This document shows positions 11,701 to 23,297 of a DNA stretch of 64,000 nt, one piece after another. Position 1 is the stretch's first letter. Every line of letters starts with the position of its first letter. The stretch comes from Hyphochytrium catenoides (Eukaryota; Sar; Hyphochytriomycetes; Hyphochytriales; Hyphochytriaceae), in the NCBI GenBank assembly GCA_900088475.1, contig FLMG01003337.1, forward strand, positions 61,497-125,496, in the 5' to 3' direction. Under the pieces are notes generated by a model. The model was not told the origin of the DNA. It was given only the letters and a program-made list of their open reading frames with translations, and made no database searches. The position numbers were made by a program, and so were the translations under genes.

Positions 11701-14700
11701 CCACGCGCTGGATATCGTGGATCATAACGGAGACGAACTCTCCAATCTACAACGTGCCAAGAGATGGTGCCAGAGCGCCGAGAGGGGAATTTAGCGTAAA
11801 GTGGGCAATTTCTGCAGACGGGCTGACTCCAACCAGAGATCTGAGCATGCAAAGGGAAGAAAGTTCAAGCCAAAAAGGTCTGTAAAAAGCTGCCGTAGGG
11901 AGGTAATGGTAAGTAGAGGAAGGTTTGAGGAGACGAAAGACAAAGCCTGAAGCCTTACCATGCCCGCTCTTCTCAACCTTCGAAGCCTAGAGACCAGATG
12001 CCTGGGTCTAGCATGGATTCCTAATATCAGACCGTTTAACATTACCAAGTACGTAGACGGTGCTGTCAATTCATCCCCTGAGCAAAGTGCAATGTCTTCG
12101 ACCCCTAGGTCAAAACAGAGGCGGGATATAGGTTCTGGATCCTCATCGGTGGTCACGTGAGCTAGAAGCGCTAAGTTTTTGACTAGACCACAGGCTTCAC
12201 CTAGAAGAGTCACAAAGATTCATGGGTAGCATGATGTGAGAATCGGAATAGACAAAGGTGTTGAACATCCTTCAACTTTGTTGACAAACACTATAGCACC
12301 CATAAGAGGTAAGCAGTGCAGAGGGAGGGCTGGCCGACGAGTCTATTTAGTGATGGACACAACTCCTTATCATTCACTGTTCCCTCTTTAACTTACCTTC
12401 GGGAGTGTCAGCAGGACACAGCATGCCCCATTGCGAAGGTTGCAGGGCTCTAGGGCCAGACACTTTCCTAGTCTTCTCAAACTGTGAACTAAGGCGCGTC
12501 ATCATACCCAGGGCAGACATGTAGGAAAGCCGAGAGAGGACCTGGGTCACGCCTGCTCGATCCATTTTAAAACGCTTTAAGGTCCAGTTACCCGTTGACA
12601 GAGCCTTTACGAGAGGTAAGCAAACAGTGCGACTAGGGGTTAGATAGCGCATCGGAGCGAATTCGGGAAATGCGACAGATCCTGTCTTTATTTGGGCCTA
12701 TTCCCCATCGCCCTCCGTCCACCTTCACCTTATCTCTACTCTTTGCTATACCTGTACGAATCCATAAGTAATTGTGTCTGTCCTGACACAGTTGATAATA
12801 TCAAACGGAGCGGCTGGTTTCTGCTTGCTGAGAGCTAGATCTGCCTGTCGTTTCAAATCGTTGTTGAAGCGCTTAAAGCAGTCTTCAAAAAGCAGTGCCA
12901 TCAGCTGCCCTGCTAGCTCTAACCGCTTGTTTCCATAGTAGTCCTTGTCATCCAAGAGAGACCTATCTCTATCTGTGATAAGGACTCGCCGTGCAATGTG
13001 GGCGATATAAATACATTTGGGTCTTGCCATACCGAAAGAAGGCACAGGGTGTCAGATGAGATGATGGGCGACCAAAGTCACGTAGAAGCCTTACAAGCAC
13101 TTAACTAACATCAAGAAGAAAACATGAGCCTAATGCGGTCAAGCTATAGAAATGCACAGAGAAGAGACTGAGAACTTTGGTAACAAGACATACCTAAAGT
13201 CAAAGCTCTCACAAGGAACATGTGAGAGCACCACGGAGGCTAGCACCTCTCTTGCTTCGTCCTCCGCGGTCTTCGGCCGGCCAAAAGTAGGCGGTCTGGC
13301 ACCAGCTCCTCTTGCTCTAGGAGCCCGGATCTTGTTTCCAATAAATTCTAATGCCTGGTGCTGAGTGAATATTCCTAAGGTGGAGGCTTCCTCAAGTGAA
13401 GAGGCCATGCCGTCCAAAATCTCCGGCTCGGAGCCAATCATTGAGAGAATCTCTTGATCACTGATCATGCCCATAGCTCTCAGAACTATCACCACCGAGA
13501 TATCGTCGCCGAGAGTGTTGTGCTTGACATACATCCTCCCATTTTTCAGCACTATGTTGGTTCTACTCTTCCTCTCGTGCGTCGACGAAGTAATTGAGGC
13601 ACACACATTTCCCTTGCTATCTTCCTCAATAATAACTCTGTTCTTGCTGAGCTGCTCTTGGATGAGAATAACTTTCTCCACTCCTTTCACCACAAAGTAT
13701 CCCCCAGGGTCGTACGGGCATTCCTTCATGACAGCCAGCTCACTTTCGCTTTTTCCATTGAGCACACAGCGATCACTCCTAAGCATAATCGGTATTTTCC
13801 CAATAGGAACGCGCTGCTTGACGACAATTTGAGATCCTCGCTTATAGCGGACGTTGACATAGATCGGGGCGGAATATGTGCGATCACGCAGCCGGCATTC
13901 GAACGGGGTAGCTACAAGACCAAACGAGAGCCACAATGAGTAAGTAAAGATCAACGGCCTTGGAAATACAGACATACGAATACTCTGACGGCCTAACCTA
14001 GAGCGAGTGAAAACGTCAACAAAGGTACCCAAGACAATAGAAAGCTAGAAGAAGGAGCTAAGAGGCAACGCCATCGCTCTAAAAGGCAGCGGGGTCCATC
14101 GCGTAAGAGGAGGCACCAATGCCTACCTCTGGAAACAATATATGACTCCTCCTCGATCGACGGCTCTCCCACATAAATATCCGTGTACTTCAGAAAGAAC
14201 TTGGGGTCGGACTAGAAGCAACAGAAAGATAGGTCTATGAAAAGGTGGTCGGATATGGTGGAGATTGCACCGCTAGGGAGAAACAGTGCCAAAGCCCTTA
14301 CCTCGCTGCGAACAGTGTTGTTAGACTGGGCAGCCACAATCTTTTTGATGTCCACGTTGATAAAATAGTTGAAGGAGTCGATATGCTGCTTCACCAAACC
14401 ACGAAGCTAAGGATAAGTGGGGAAAGGGAGGATTAGCGCTCACGTCAACAGAATAGACCTATTGGCCCAGAGAAGCGATAGAGTAGAAAAGCAAGATGTC
14501 GCTTCAGCCTGTCCCCCTCAAATACTGATGGTCAACAGTGTTCGAGGCCCTTGGCTGTAGCCGAGCTCCACCATATTTCTACGGCAAGCTCCTGCTACTC
14601 TTGCACTGATTTATGAAGTAAGGCTATCTAATTCAGCCTTCCAGCATCTTGAACAGTGCGTGGGTCCGCGTCAGCCCGATGGAAATGTTTTTAATCCTTG

Positions 14701-14820
14701 TACCTTGAGAAAGTAGGGCAATAGCCTCCACTTGTCCTTGACAGCTTTCACCGGCTCAGAGAGTTTTTTCAGGTCCACTTCAGACCCATCCAAGGGGTCT
14801 GACATAGTGCTTGAGCCCAT
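8780..14820 (-). CDS. DNA-directed RNA polymerase III subunit RPC2 (second-largest subunit)
   Basis: Second-largest, catalytic subunit of nuclear RNA polymerase III, which makes tRNAs and 5S rRNA. Fifteen exons: 14820-14704, 14406-14302, 14211-14127, 13911-13194, 13022-12752, 12604-12397, 12200-11959, 11746-11087, 10937-10764, 10549-10466, 10392-10258, 9901-9791, 9696-9628, 9482-9342 and 9130-8780. All are in phase and give 1156 residues, the family length. Blocks seen: [13 protein letters not shown], the [13 protein letters not shown] lobe start, [116 protein letters not shown], and the C-terminal zinc site [21 protein letters not shown]-type spacing and the short [10 protein letters not shown] segment point to Pol III rather than Pol I or II. 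ATG at 14820 begins the conserved N-terminus ([12 protein letters not shown]). Confidence 0.97.
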
Positions 14821-15312
14821 AGTTCCTGCTGCAGAAGGCACGCAGAGGAACCTTCCAAGAAGAGGACAGATATACCGTCCACTCTGACCTCACCAAAGCC
14901 CTTTCCGGAGCACTTAATCGCTCGGGAAAGTAACCTCTAGCTTTAACCTCCTGCTCCTCCCATGGCGAGGGCCGCACGAATGACCCTCCAGAGCTGGTAA
15001 CCCAGCGCCTGATGAGGTCCTGAAGCTTTGTGACTCAATTCTGAAGACTGGAAGGATCTGATGGCATCGCGGCACAAGGTGGCGGCAACACTTGGAAGCA
15101 TTTTCAATGGCGGAGAGGTGGATCTACATAGGGGTCCGAAATACACCCCAAAGACCAATAGCAATCATTGAACTTTGTCACCCATTCCGGTCTAACCCTT
15201 ATGTACTAGTTATCGATATCCCTTGGTCTGTGATAATTGGTTTCCCAGCCCTCCGAAGGGAAAGCATTGGGAATGCTAAATAGACTGGTCTGTTGAGAGA
15301 TATCAAGCGACA
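14821..15312. promoter_or_regulatory. Shared upstream region of RPC2 and tRNA-Pro
   Basis: About 490 bases separate the RPC2 start codon (minus strand) from the tRNA gene (plus strand). The RPC2 promoter must lie here. Open frames within it are shadows without recognisable content. No TATA box is obvious. Confidence 0.4.
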
Positions 15313-15384
15313 GGCGCTTTGGTCTAGGGGTATGATACTCGCTTAGGGTGCGAGTGGTCCCGGGTTCGATTCCCGGAAGCGCCC
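15313..15384 (+). tRNA. tRNA-Pro (anticodon AGG)
   Basis: A complete cloverleaf can be drawn. The acceptor stem GGCGCTT pairs with AAGCGCC. The D arm contains GGTCTAGGGGTATGA (A box). The anticodon stem ACTCGC/GCGAGT holds loop TTAGGGT with anticodon AGG. The T arm is TCCCGGGTTCGATTCCCGGA, with a consensus B box. The gene is 72 bases long with no intron and no encoded CCA. A run of five T at 15389-15393 follows, a standard RNA polymerase III terminator. It reads proline CCU codons, and CCC by wobble if A34 is converted to inosine, as is normal in eukaryotes. A spurious minus-strand open frame covers the same bases. Confidence 0.95.
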
Positions 15385-15388
15385 AAAC

Positions 15389-15393
15389 TTTTT
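15389..15393 (+). terminator. Pol III oligo-T terminator of tRNA-Pro
   Basis: Five T residues start four bases after the tRNA discriminator base and are followed by a pyrimidine-rich stretch. This is the normal stop signal for RNA polymerase III. Confidence 0.85.
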
Positions 15394-15814
15394 CCTTTTC
15401 TTTCTTTTTTTTGCTGTTATGTTGAGTTTCAGGGTCTCGAGGTGCTGATGCGGCCGTGAAGCCGGAAGGGCGAACGGGAGAGGGGTGGAAACACGCCCAA
15501 ACGTGACAGAGCGGGAAGATGATGAGAGACAGAGGAGAAAGAAAGGGCAGAGAGGAGACAGACACACACCTCGCATCACGTGGAGGCAGGAGAGATTTCT
15601 AGGCAGACGAGAGGGCATTTCAGATGAAGAAGCTACTCTCTTGAGATCCTGGAGACTCTGGACAGCAGGTGTCAATGACCCTAGGCTGCTTGACCATTTC
15701 CATCCATAGAAACGACAACTTATCCTCCTTGGCAGCCGTGTGCCTTCCCTTCACCGAGCACATCATAAATAGCGCAGTCTCTGCGTGGTCTGCCTCGCTG
15801 TCAAGTACCTAACC

Positions 15815-18800
15815 ATGGAGCGAGTTTACTCCGCATTTTTCAACACCACCGTTGACCCGCAGGGCCAGCCATCAAGAGACAACCATGTCTCTTCTGCCGG
15901 AGCTAGCGAACAGTTTATCGAAGGGGAGGAATTGTCGACAGAGGGGACGAGAGCCCAGCAAGTCCACCGACCTGGAGAAGGGCCTCCTGAGCTAGATCCA
16001 GAGAGTGGGGATGTAAACGAAGTTGGGGGAAGCAGAGAACCGCAGGAAGAGGATGATTCTCTCCCTGACCTACTTGCTAAAGTTATTGAGGCCAAAAGAG
16101 ACAAAGAAGCGGTACAAAGAGAAATTAGGCAGCGAACTCAGCAAACGTGGGAAAAGCCACTTCTAACTGCTGTTGGAGATCGAAAGACGCCACCCGGATC
16201 GCCCTCTATCGAAAACACTCGCACAAGATCTCCGTCCCTGTCACCCGGACAGAAGGCCAGTGCGGTCTCTGCTAATGAGGGGTTGGAGAGACTTAGGGTG
16301 AAGAACCAGGTGAAGTACGTCAGAAGCCTTAGACGACTGACGAGAGACTTACGGGTGGCGGTCTATTACGGAAGTAGAGGTGAGTCTGGATGAAAATCAG
16401 CAAAACAGCCGCTTTCTTTTCCCATTTTTCTCCAATCTCTCCGGTACTTTATGTACTTTTCTCTTGACAACTCCATTTGGTCCATTCAGTCTACGGTCTT
16501 CAAAGCTTCAATGGTGCCCCTAAGTGTACTGAATGTCTAGCCTACACGTTCGCCTATACGGCCAAGGCTTTTACTGCGCTCCTAATGATTGTGAGGAAGA
16601 GAGATGCTTTCAAGAACGGGTACTCCGATGCGGTAAGCTATGGACAGCAATTGTGTTATAAGGAATGGAGGATGGAAGACCAAGACAAGCATTACGGAAC
16701 CGGAAGGGCGACTAGATCTAAAATAAGGATGGGTTTACAAGCACCTACACTTCTCGTACTGTGAGCTCTTGTTCTTAAGATCCACCTTCGACTTATATGA
16801 AACAGGTTCGTCTTCTGCTTCAATGGGACACTGTCCGTTTTGGGCTCTTCGCTGGTGTACTTGTGGGTGGATACCGAACGTCTCTGGCATGCCTTGAGTA
16901 CCTCAGAGGGAAACAAGACAATGTCAACCAGTTCCTTGCAGGTTAGCAGCGCCTCCTTGAATAGCAGAGCTACCCCTACCTATCCTATGCTTGTCTTTTT
17001 CAGATATCAACTCATTCTCTCATTCCGTCTAATTTGTCGCTATACCCTGGACTACGAAGTAGCTCCTAGGTCTTGACTGTTCAGTTTCATTGACGAGTTG
17101 ACCCAGTAGAACGGTCTGTAAAGTAGAATTGCTTTCCGCTGACCTCTCCTAACGTTTGATGATGATCGTGGCTCACTTCTAGGATGGATCTCGGGGTTAG
17201 CCCTCTTGCTTGATGCACAAAGTCGTCGTCCCGTCTTCACTCTATATATATTCATTCGAGCTCTAGACGTGCTTGGTAGACATCTTACCGTCTCGGGCAC
17301 GATTCCTGACTTCAAGTACTCCGTGGAAGTATTGTTTGGTCTTAGTAACGCATTTGTCATGTATGCGTTTCTTTTTGAGCCCCACCTACTAGAGAAGGTA
17401 AGGAAGATGGGCATCTTAAGGAGGGATGTTTAAGCGAAGGTGGAGCCATAGCTGCTAGATGCTGGATGACGTCACAGTCTTCCTGCTACCCTACCTCTAG
17501 TCGGTCACTTATGTTCTTCGACTTTAGAGCTACTACAAGTGGATCCTCCAAATGGGTGCGATGAACCATCATGGGCTGGAAACAGCGGTGAGAGTTCGAT
17601 GGAGATTGGGAGGGCCAGCGAGTGGCCGCCGGTTTGTTGGATGCCAGCCGCATTACCACATGTGAGATTACCTGACGAGTCACTTCACGGCAAGAATCCT
17701 CTTGGAGTTCTGACGTCATTCTTGTCCTTGTCTCACCGCACTGGCCTTATTTTTCATCTTTTTTCCTTCGCTTATCACATCTATCCCAGTAAGAAGTACT
17801 TTATTGCCCTCCTGATGACCACTTCAGTCAAGAGGGGTAGAGTTATAGGGGAACTAATCGTATCTATGTATATGTAGCGAATCCTGCGTGACGCATAACA
17901 CTGTTGATTGGTTTAGAGGGTTGGGCAGAGCAGCTCGCCTTTACATTCCGGTGCACGTGTTGCCTGCCCTTATATTCCGGTGAGGATGATGTTACCCAGC
18001 TCCAACTCTGAGTTACAGGATGCAGAGTAGAAGCTGAGTGCTACATCGACGGAGGTGGTAGAGAAAATGAAATGGGTTGGTGTAGCGGGAGAAGGCTCGA
18101 TGAGGACCAGTGGGTGGGTGGCGTGACAGGGTGACAATACCACTAGGACTGCGAGAAAGGAGCTAAACTAAAGATATACGATGGTCAGGTATAAGGAGCT
18201 CTTGAAGAACCCTCTGATCTCTTCCAGGAAAATTGGGACTGCTATCTTTATGTCGTCAGCCTTCCTTACGTCATATCAGGTGAGTGCCAGTCTGTGCCTT
18301 TTTCCGTGCGGATTTCTTTGTTTCTCAATTCTAGGTCCCCCAGTTGAGTCGCTCTTCCATCTCTGTCCTCAGCTACGTAGACTTACTGCTCTTCGTGGTA
18401 CTACATAGTCATTGCGTCTTCTCTCATTTACTCTACCCTCAGTTCAAAGCTGTTTGGTTGCGAAAAGTTGAGTCACATGTCTTTGCCAGATCATTATGAA
18501 GGGCACGCAGTGTATCTTAAGGAACTATAGGCAGCAGGATGCAGGATGGCATGGGGCACTTGGAGGGGTACGAGAGCTATTGTGACTGTTCGCCAAAGAC
18601 ATGCCCTAGTCCTTTGCTTTGTTATCTCAATCTTGATGTCATGTCGCTTAGCATTGTCTCTCTTTGTTATCATTTTAGTTCCTTTCTATGTTTGGACTGG
18701 CCTTTGAGTGGCCTCACAGAAGAGGGGAGTTGATGCTCTATTGTGCATCTCGAGCACTTCTTGTCTTTTGGCTCTTGCTGACTCGGAAGCGCTTAATTCG

Positions 18801-19147
18801 TAGCAGAAAGAATGGAGAGGTGAGTATTGACCACCTATAAGTAAATACCCCCTGTCATCCTTTTTGTTCTCCTTTTTCACCTCTCTCGACCAATCGCAAC
18901 CCCCATTCTGATTTCCCCTTATCTATGCAGCCATGTAGTACTTTTATTACCTGATCTATCGACTTGGGGGTCATTTGTCTAGCAAGGAAGCAGTATCACG
19001 TGACTTACCGTTTCTCTTCTGTCCTTTGCGCTCCCTTAGGTGTTCCTCTTTTGTTTATCCATGTCCATCATCATGGGGACCCCTCGGTCCTCGTTCAAGT
19101 CTACATACCGCAAGATAGTAGAATTCCTCTTCGGCGAGTACAATTGA
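15815..19147 (+). CDS. TMEM135-like multi-pass membrane protein
   Basis: Ten exons: 15815-16379, 16490-16632, 16806-16941, 17183-17397, 17528-17661, 17790-17867, 18189-18279, 18490-18567, 18679-18819 and 19040-19147, giving 562 residues. The N-terminal ~185 residues are acidic and Ser/Pro-rich. The rest resembles the TMEM135 family, which animals use for peroxisomal and mitochondrial homeostasis. Two repeat-like halves each show an arginine-rich turn beside membrane helices: GWISGLALLLDAQSRRPVF with FIRALDVLGRHL, then FLSMFGLAFEWPHRRGEL with CASRALLVFWLLL. The conserved joins FMSSAFLTSYQ / CILRNYRQ...GWHGALGG and the Cys-Pro-His segment CQPHYH are present. The stretch 17588-17870 is the weakest part of the model. 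The splice there (donor 17662, acceptor 17789) keeps phase but drops a plausible open stretch, so an alternative middle exon is possible. Function is inferred from the family. Confidence 0.78.
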
Positions 19148-19975
19148 AGCTTATGATTTAAGGATGAAGCCATGGATACACAAGATTGAAAGAGGAACAG
19201 GACCTCCTAGCGCACTCCTTTTAACGTTCTTCCTAGGGTTGATCCTCAAGCGGTAATGGGTAGGACACGTCATAGCAAAAGCGGGAGTTGTTCTCCTCGC
19301 TCTGCCGCATTCACAGTCGACAGAATCAAGCAATCGGATGTAACAACAGGGATCCCCCCACCTCTCTTCCTCTTCTATAAAACCCATGCGTACTTGGACT
19401 CCTTCCTCGCAGTCTCTAGGAGTCTGGTGACTCAAACTGCCTGCAACACGGCGCACCAATAGGCTTTCTCCTAGCTGCGCAGAGCATAAACACCAGCACT
19501 GCAATCTTTTCCCATAAAACAATAAGCCCCACATAACATAACGTCTTGGAAGAAGCGGGTGCTCGCTGTGATAGCCTCACTCTATCCTTCCTTGTCTCCT
19601 TGATGAGGAGAGCCAGAAGAAGCCAGACCATGGCGGCCGCTAACGACTATCGTTCCAGGGGAAGCTCTGAGGTTGTCTGTATCCATCATCAACAATCAAC
19701 ATCACAACTGCAAAATTGTTCTCATTGCTGTCAGAAGCTGTCTCTGCCAATGAAGAGCAACAGAGCAAACTCTTCTCGCCCAGATCTGATAGAACTCTTT
19801 CTTCTAGGAAGTAGTTCTTGAGTGCATCTTCAGAGCAGAAGCGTCTCCTCTAAACTGCACGAGCATAGAGTAGTGGTCGAGAAGAGGAGTGCGAAGGAAA
19901 GTCTTATCGGGACAGAAGAGAGCCTTCGTGAACGCCTCCTCCAGCAAAGCGAAAGGGAGAGCCCCTAGCATTACG
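19148..19975. other. Intergenic spacer, 0.83 kb
   Basis: This stretch lies between the TMEM135-like stop codon and the TruA start ATG on the same strand. Minus-strand frames of up to 127 codons are present, but they show no recognisable motif and no ATG-splice structure. I see no gene here. Confidence 0.45.
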
Positions 19976-21140
19976 ATGCAGCGCTACCGTCTCGCCATTC
20001 AATATAATGGGAGTGTCTTCCGTGGCGCAGCGGCGCAGAAGGACCGCTCAATAATAACAGTGCAAAGTCGCATGGAGGAGATTCTCCAGCAAGCGATTGG
20101 CGGAAGGAGGCTGCCCCAAGTTGCATTGTCTAGCAGAACAGACGCTGGAGTTCACGCTCTATATAATACCTGCCATGTAGACATCACCAAGCGCAATAAA
20201 AAGACAGGTGTGGTTCCCTTCTGAGGTCAAGACACCTGGCTCTTCCTGGACGAGACCTTTTCCCCTCCAAATCCTCTGGCATAGCTCCTCCTGCCTTACC
20301 TTTGGGCAATGCCTCATCCCACCCTTAGGAAGTCACTATTTTATTGACATTCTCTCTCGCAATTTGCGGTCAACAGGGTTAGGTGAAGATCCTTACCCAC
20401 CGTTCGTCCTCCAGAAGGTCCTATGTCATCAGCTTCAAAACGACCCTCATCTCTCTATCCTCGACGTAAAAGCTGTGCCCTTCACCTTTGACGCTCGGAA
20501 AAGCGCCATAGGACGTACCTACATCTATCGAATTTCCTCCCCACCTCTGGGCTACTCCCACTTCGGCAATAGCTACGCAAGGATGACCACACCTTTTTTA
20601 GGCGAGAGAGAATACTCCTGGTGGATCCCAAAGGTGCTGGATATAGAAAAGATGAGGAAAGGTGCCAGTTATCTGCTTGGTGCACATGACTTCTCCGCCT
20701 TCAGAGGTTCCCATTGCCAAGCTATGACCCCCTTTACTACTGTCACCGATATTCACATTTCCGAGTCACCAAGTCTCTTCCACCCTCTCCGTCCGGACTT
20801 GCAAAGCTTGAGGGACGGTAACAATAGTGCAAACAAATCACAAGGACTTCTCTGGGCAGAGTTATACCAGCCGCGCGTCATTACGGTGCGCATCTCAGCT
20901 CGCAGATTCCTTTACCATATGGTTAGGAATATCGTTGGGACTCTCTATGAAGTAGGGATCGGGAAAAGGGATCCAGAAGAAGTGGAAGAATTGCTGGCAA
21001 AAAAAGACCGCAGCACCGCGGGGGCTACGGCACCTCCTCAAGGTCTATTCCTTGCCCATGTGCACTATCCAGACGATGAAGATTTGATGAGGTTGACCAT
21101 AAAACAAGACCCACCGCAGAAGCGAGCAGCTTTACCATAG
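19976..21140 (+). CDS. tRNA pseudouridine synthase, TruA family
   Basis: Isomerises uridine to pseudouridine in tRNA, probably around positions 38-40 as TruA/PUS3-type enzymes do. Two exons (19976-20207 and 20329-21140; intron 121 bases) give 347 residues. The TruA core is visible. RYRLAIQYNGSVFRG is the first strand with the tyrosine-containing entry motif. SSRTDAGVHALYN carries the catalytic aspartate, about residue 56. DVKAVPFTFDARKSAIGRTYIYRI is the FHAR-like segment. Near the end come LLGAHDFSAFRG and ISARRFLYHMVRNIVGTLYEVG, which holds the usual Arg-Phe-Leu-(Y/R)-x-Met-Val-Arg motif. The enzyme ends with ATAPPQGLFL, the typical AP..GL.L turn. The upstream frame opens with GTG, so I chose the ATG at 19976 just before the conserved core. 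A missed 5' exon with a targeting peptide cannot be excluded. Confidence 0.93.
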
Positions 21141-23297
21141 AACTTCTGGCACACGATCTGGTAGCATTCCTCAGTGGGGAAGGCATGTTGAAGATTTTTA
21201 TCAGTCTCGATGTTTCTATCCTATCTCCCACTTTGCCTACAGAGGTCCCATCTGACACTGGCTTCGTTTCGGCAACAAAACTCTGTCTCATATTCAAGCT
21301 CTTCCACTACTCCCTGCCTATTCTCCTCAGGATGGCTTCTATCCCGTCCTAAACTGAGCACCGTTATTGTGGAACGATCATACCCTTAGCAGTGCCATCC
21401 CTAACGAAATAGGACTGACACGAGGATGCCCGGCGGTTGCAACTGCCTCGGTTCGCTACGCCAAGTGGCGGGAGACTCTGCAAGGAGTTGATGCTAAGTA
21501 TATATATATATGTTCAGAGCTGGCGTTGTGCTGCACATCTGGTCCTGCTTCACTGGACGCCCTTCGAGCGCCTGGTATGCCATTTCATTAGAGTCGGGTG
21601 CTTAGTGATGCCCCACGGGTCAACTCCTTACTCTCTCCGGTTTGGTCAAGTGTGGGTTGATCGTGGCGGCTATCGTCCGCAGCTCTTTCCTATCTGCATG
21701 TATTCTACATTTTCTTGTGGCCCTTTACTAACCTCCACTCTAGGGGACTGTATGAGAGGGATTGCAGCGCCTAAAAGCAGCCCTAGAGAATTGATGAAGT
21801 AGAGCATTGAGTCAAAGATGTCAGTATTTGCGTTCAAGCTATAAAGGTTCTTTGGCAGCCAAGTACTCTCGCTTGTGATATTATACTCGTAGCTCTGATA
21901 GCCCCCAATGCCTTTTTTGCCCAGGGGTGTGGGAAAGAGGTGGTGTGTCGGGCTAGGTTGGTGTGCCGGACTAATGCTTGTGACTCTTTAGCGGAATGTC
22001 GCGGTGCCTTGCGGACCCCTCTGCTCCCCGACCAACTCTAACCCGTCAACTCACTCTGTGAATCGCTAGATGGCGGTGAAACTTCTCACCATGTGGCCGG
22101 GGCCCGGCTAATCGGGAAGTTGCCTCAATGCCCGCTAGCAAAGACTGCCGCTTACCTCATCTATTTTCAGTTACTTGCTATCCTCGGAGCGCACTTAAAC
22201 AATAGGATAGCGTGACAGCATTCACCCTCCTTTTCCTCCTAACAACGTACCTCAACATGTGATAGGTCAATGGCTTTGGGAATGAGATGTCTGCAGATGA
22301 GAGCAGCTTTACTCTCCTCTCACTGTGTGAATGGAGGGGAAATGGCGTCTTGTGAATAGAAGGTCGTGCAAATCCGTGTAGGGTCTCCTGTTATTGTCGC
22401 CATAAAAGGGGGAGAGTTTTCTACGCCTACTATAGTTACCTCTGTCTAACCCTACCAGCTATAAGCCGTATCGTAGATCACTTGACAAACCTAGGAATGA
22501 CTTGTATCCATTGACATACTTGGTAAGTATGACATACGCTCCCAGTAATAACACTGTCCGCTTCCTCAACTTTCCCGCCAAAAGCGCTGGCTCGAACTTC
22601 CACTAGACCAACAGAAAAGCGCTTCCCCCATCTCGTAGAAGATGCTTCTGAAAGCTTCGTTTCTTACATCCTGAGGCTTTCCGCTGCAACAATCAACATA
22701 CTCAACATGCTGCGTGGCCTTCTGAAATATTCCCAATAGTCTGGAAAGATACAAAGGGCGGGAAAAAGCGATGGCAGAAAGTGATGGCTTCCTTCCAATT
22801 TCCCTTCACCATCAAAATAGCGGCCGAACAGCGAAACTGTTTCTCTATTCGACTGCGAGATAAATCTGCATCTCTCTCGCGTCTCCATCTCAATCTTCCA
22901 GACTATCGATTCTTGTCTCCACGGCCGTCGCGGAGGAGTTAGTGGTGCTGGACAACTCCCGTACTGAGCAGAAAGCCGACGTCAAAGGACGCGGTGATCG
23001 AGGACTTTTAGGGCTCTCAAGAGTCAGGGTTAGATACCAGGTGCCGTCTCACGGGCCGCAGATGTTTGTTTGTACCAAGAAACAAGAGTCATCACACTAA
23101 TGCTGCCAGGCATAGGATCTTCGAACGCTTACAACAGTGCCAGATCCTCTCGGGTATGTGTATTGTGATACAGCAGCCGTCCCTGAAAGTGTCCACTTGT
23201 ACGCTCGCCTGACTACTCTCACTCACAACCTGCTTTCCGTCATCCTTGCTCTTCGCTCTCTGAATATTTATAATAGAGGAGAACTCCGACCCCACGA
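21141..23297. other. Intergenic spacer, 2.2 kb
   Basis: I found no supported gene. There is a short (TA)n stretch near 21498-21511. A GC-richer segment at about 21930-22140 contains several short self-complementary runs but matches no RNA family I can name. Frames are below 125 codons and without motifs. Confidence 0.45.

Noticed and set aside
15206-15675. Minus-strand frames of 110-119 codons
   Set aside because: They run through the tRNA-Pro gene on the other strand and have no protein-family content.
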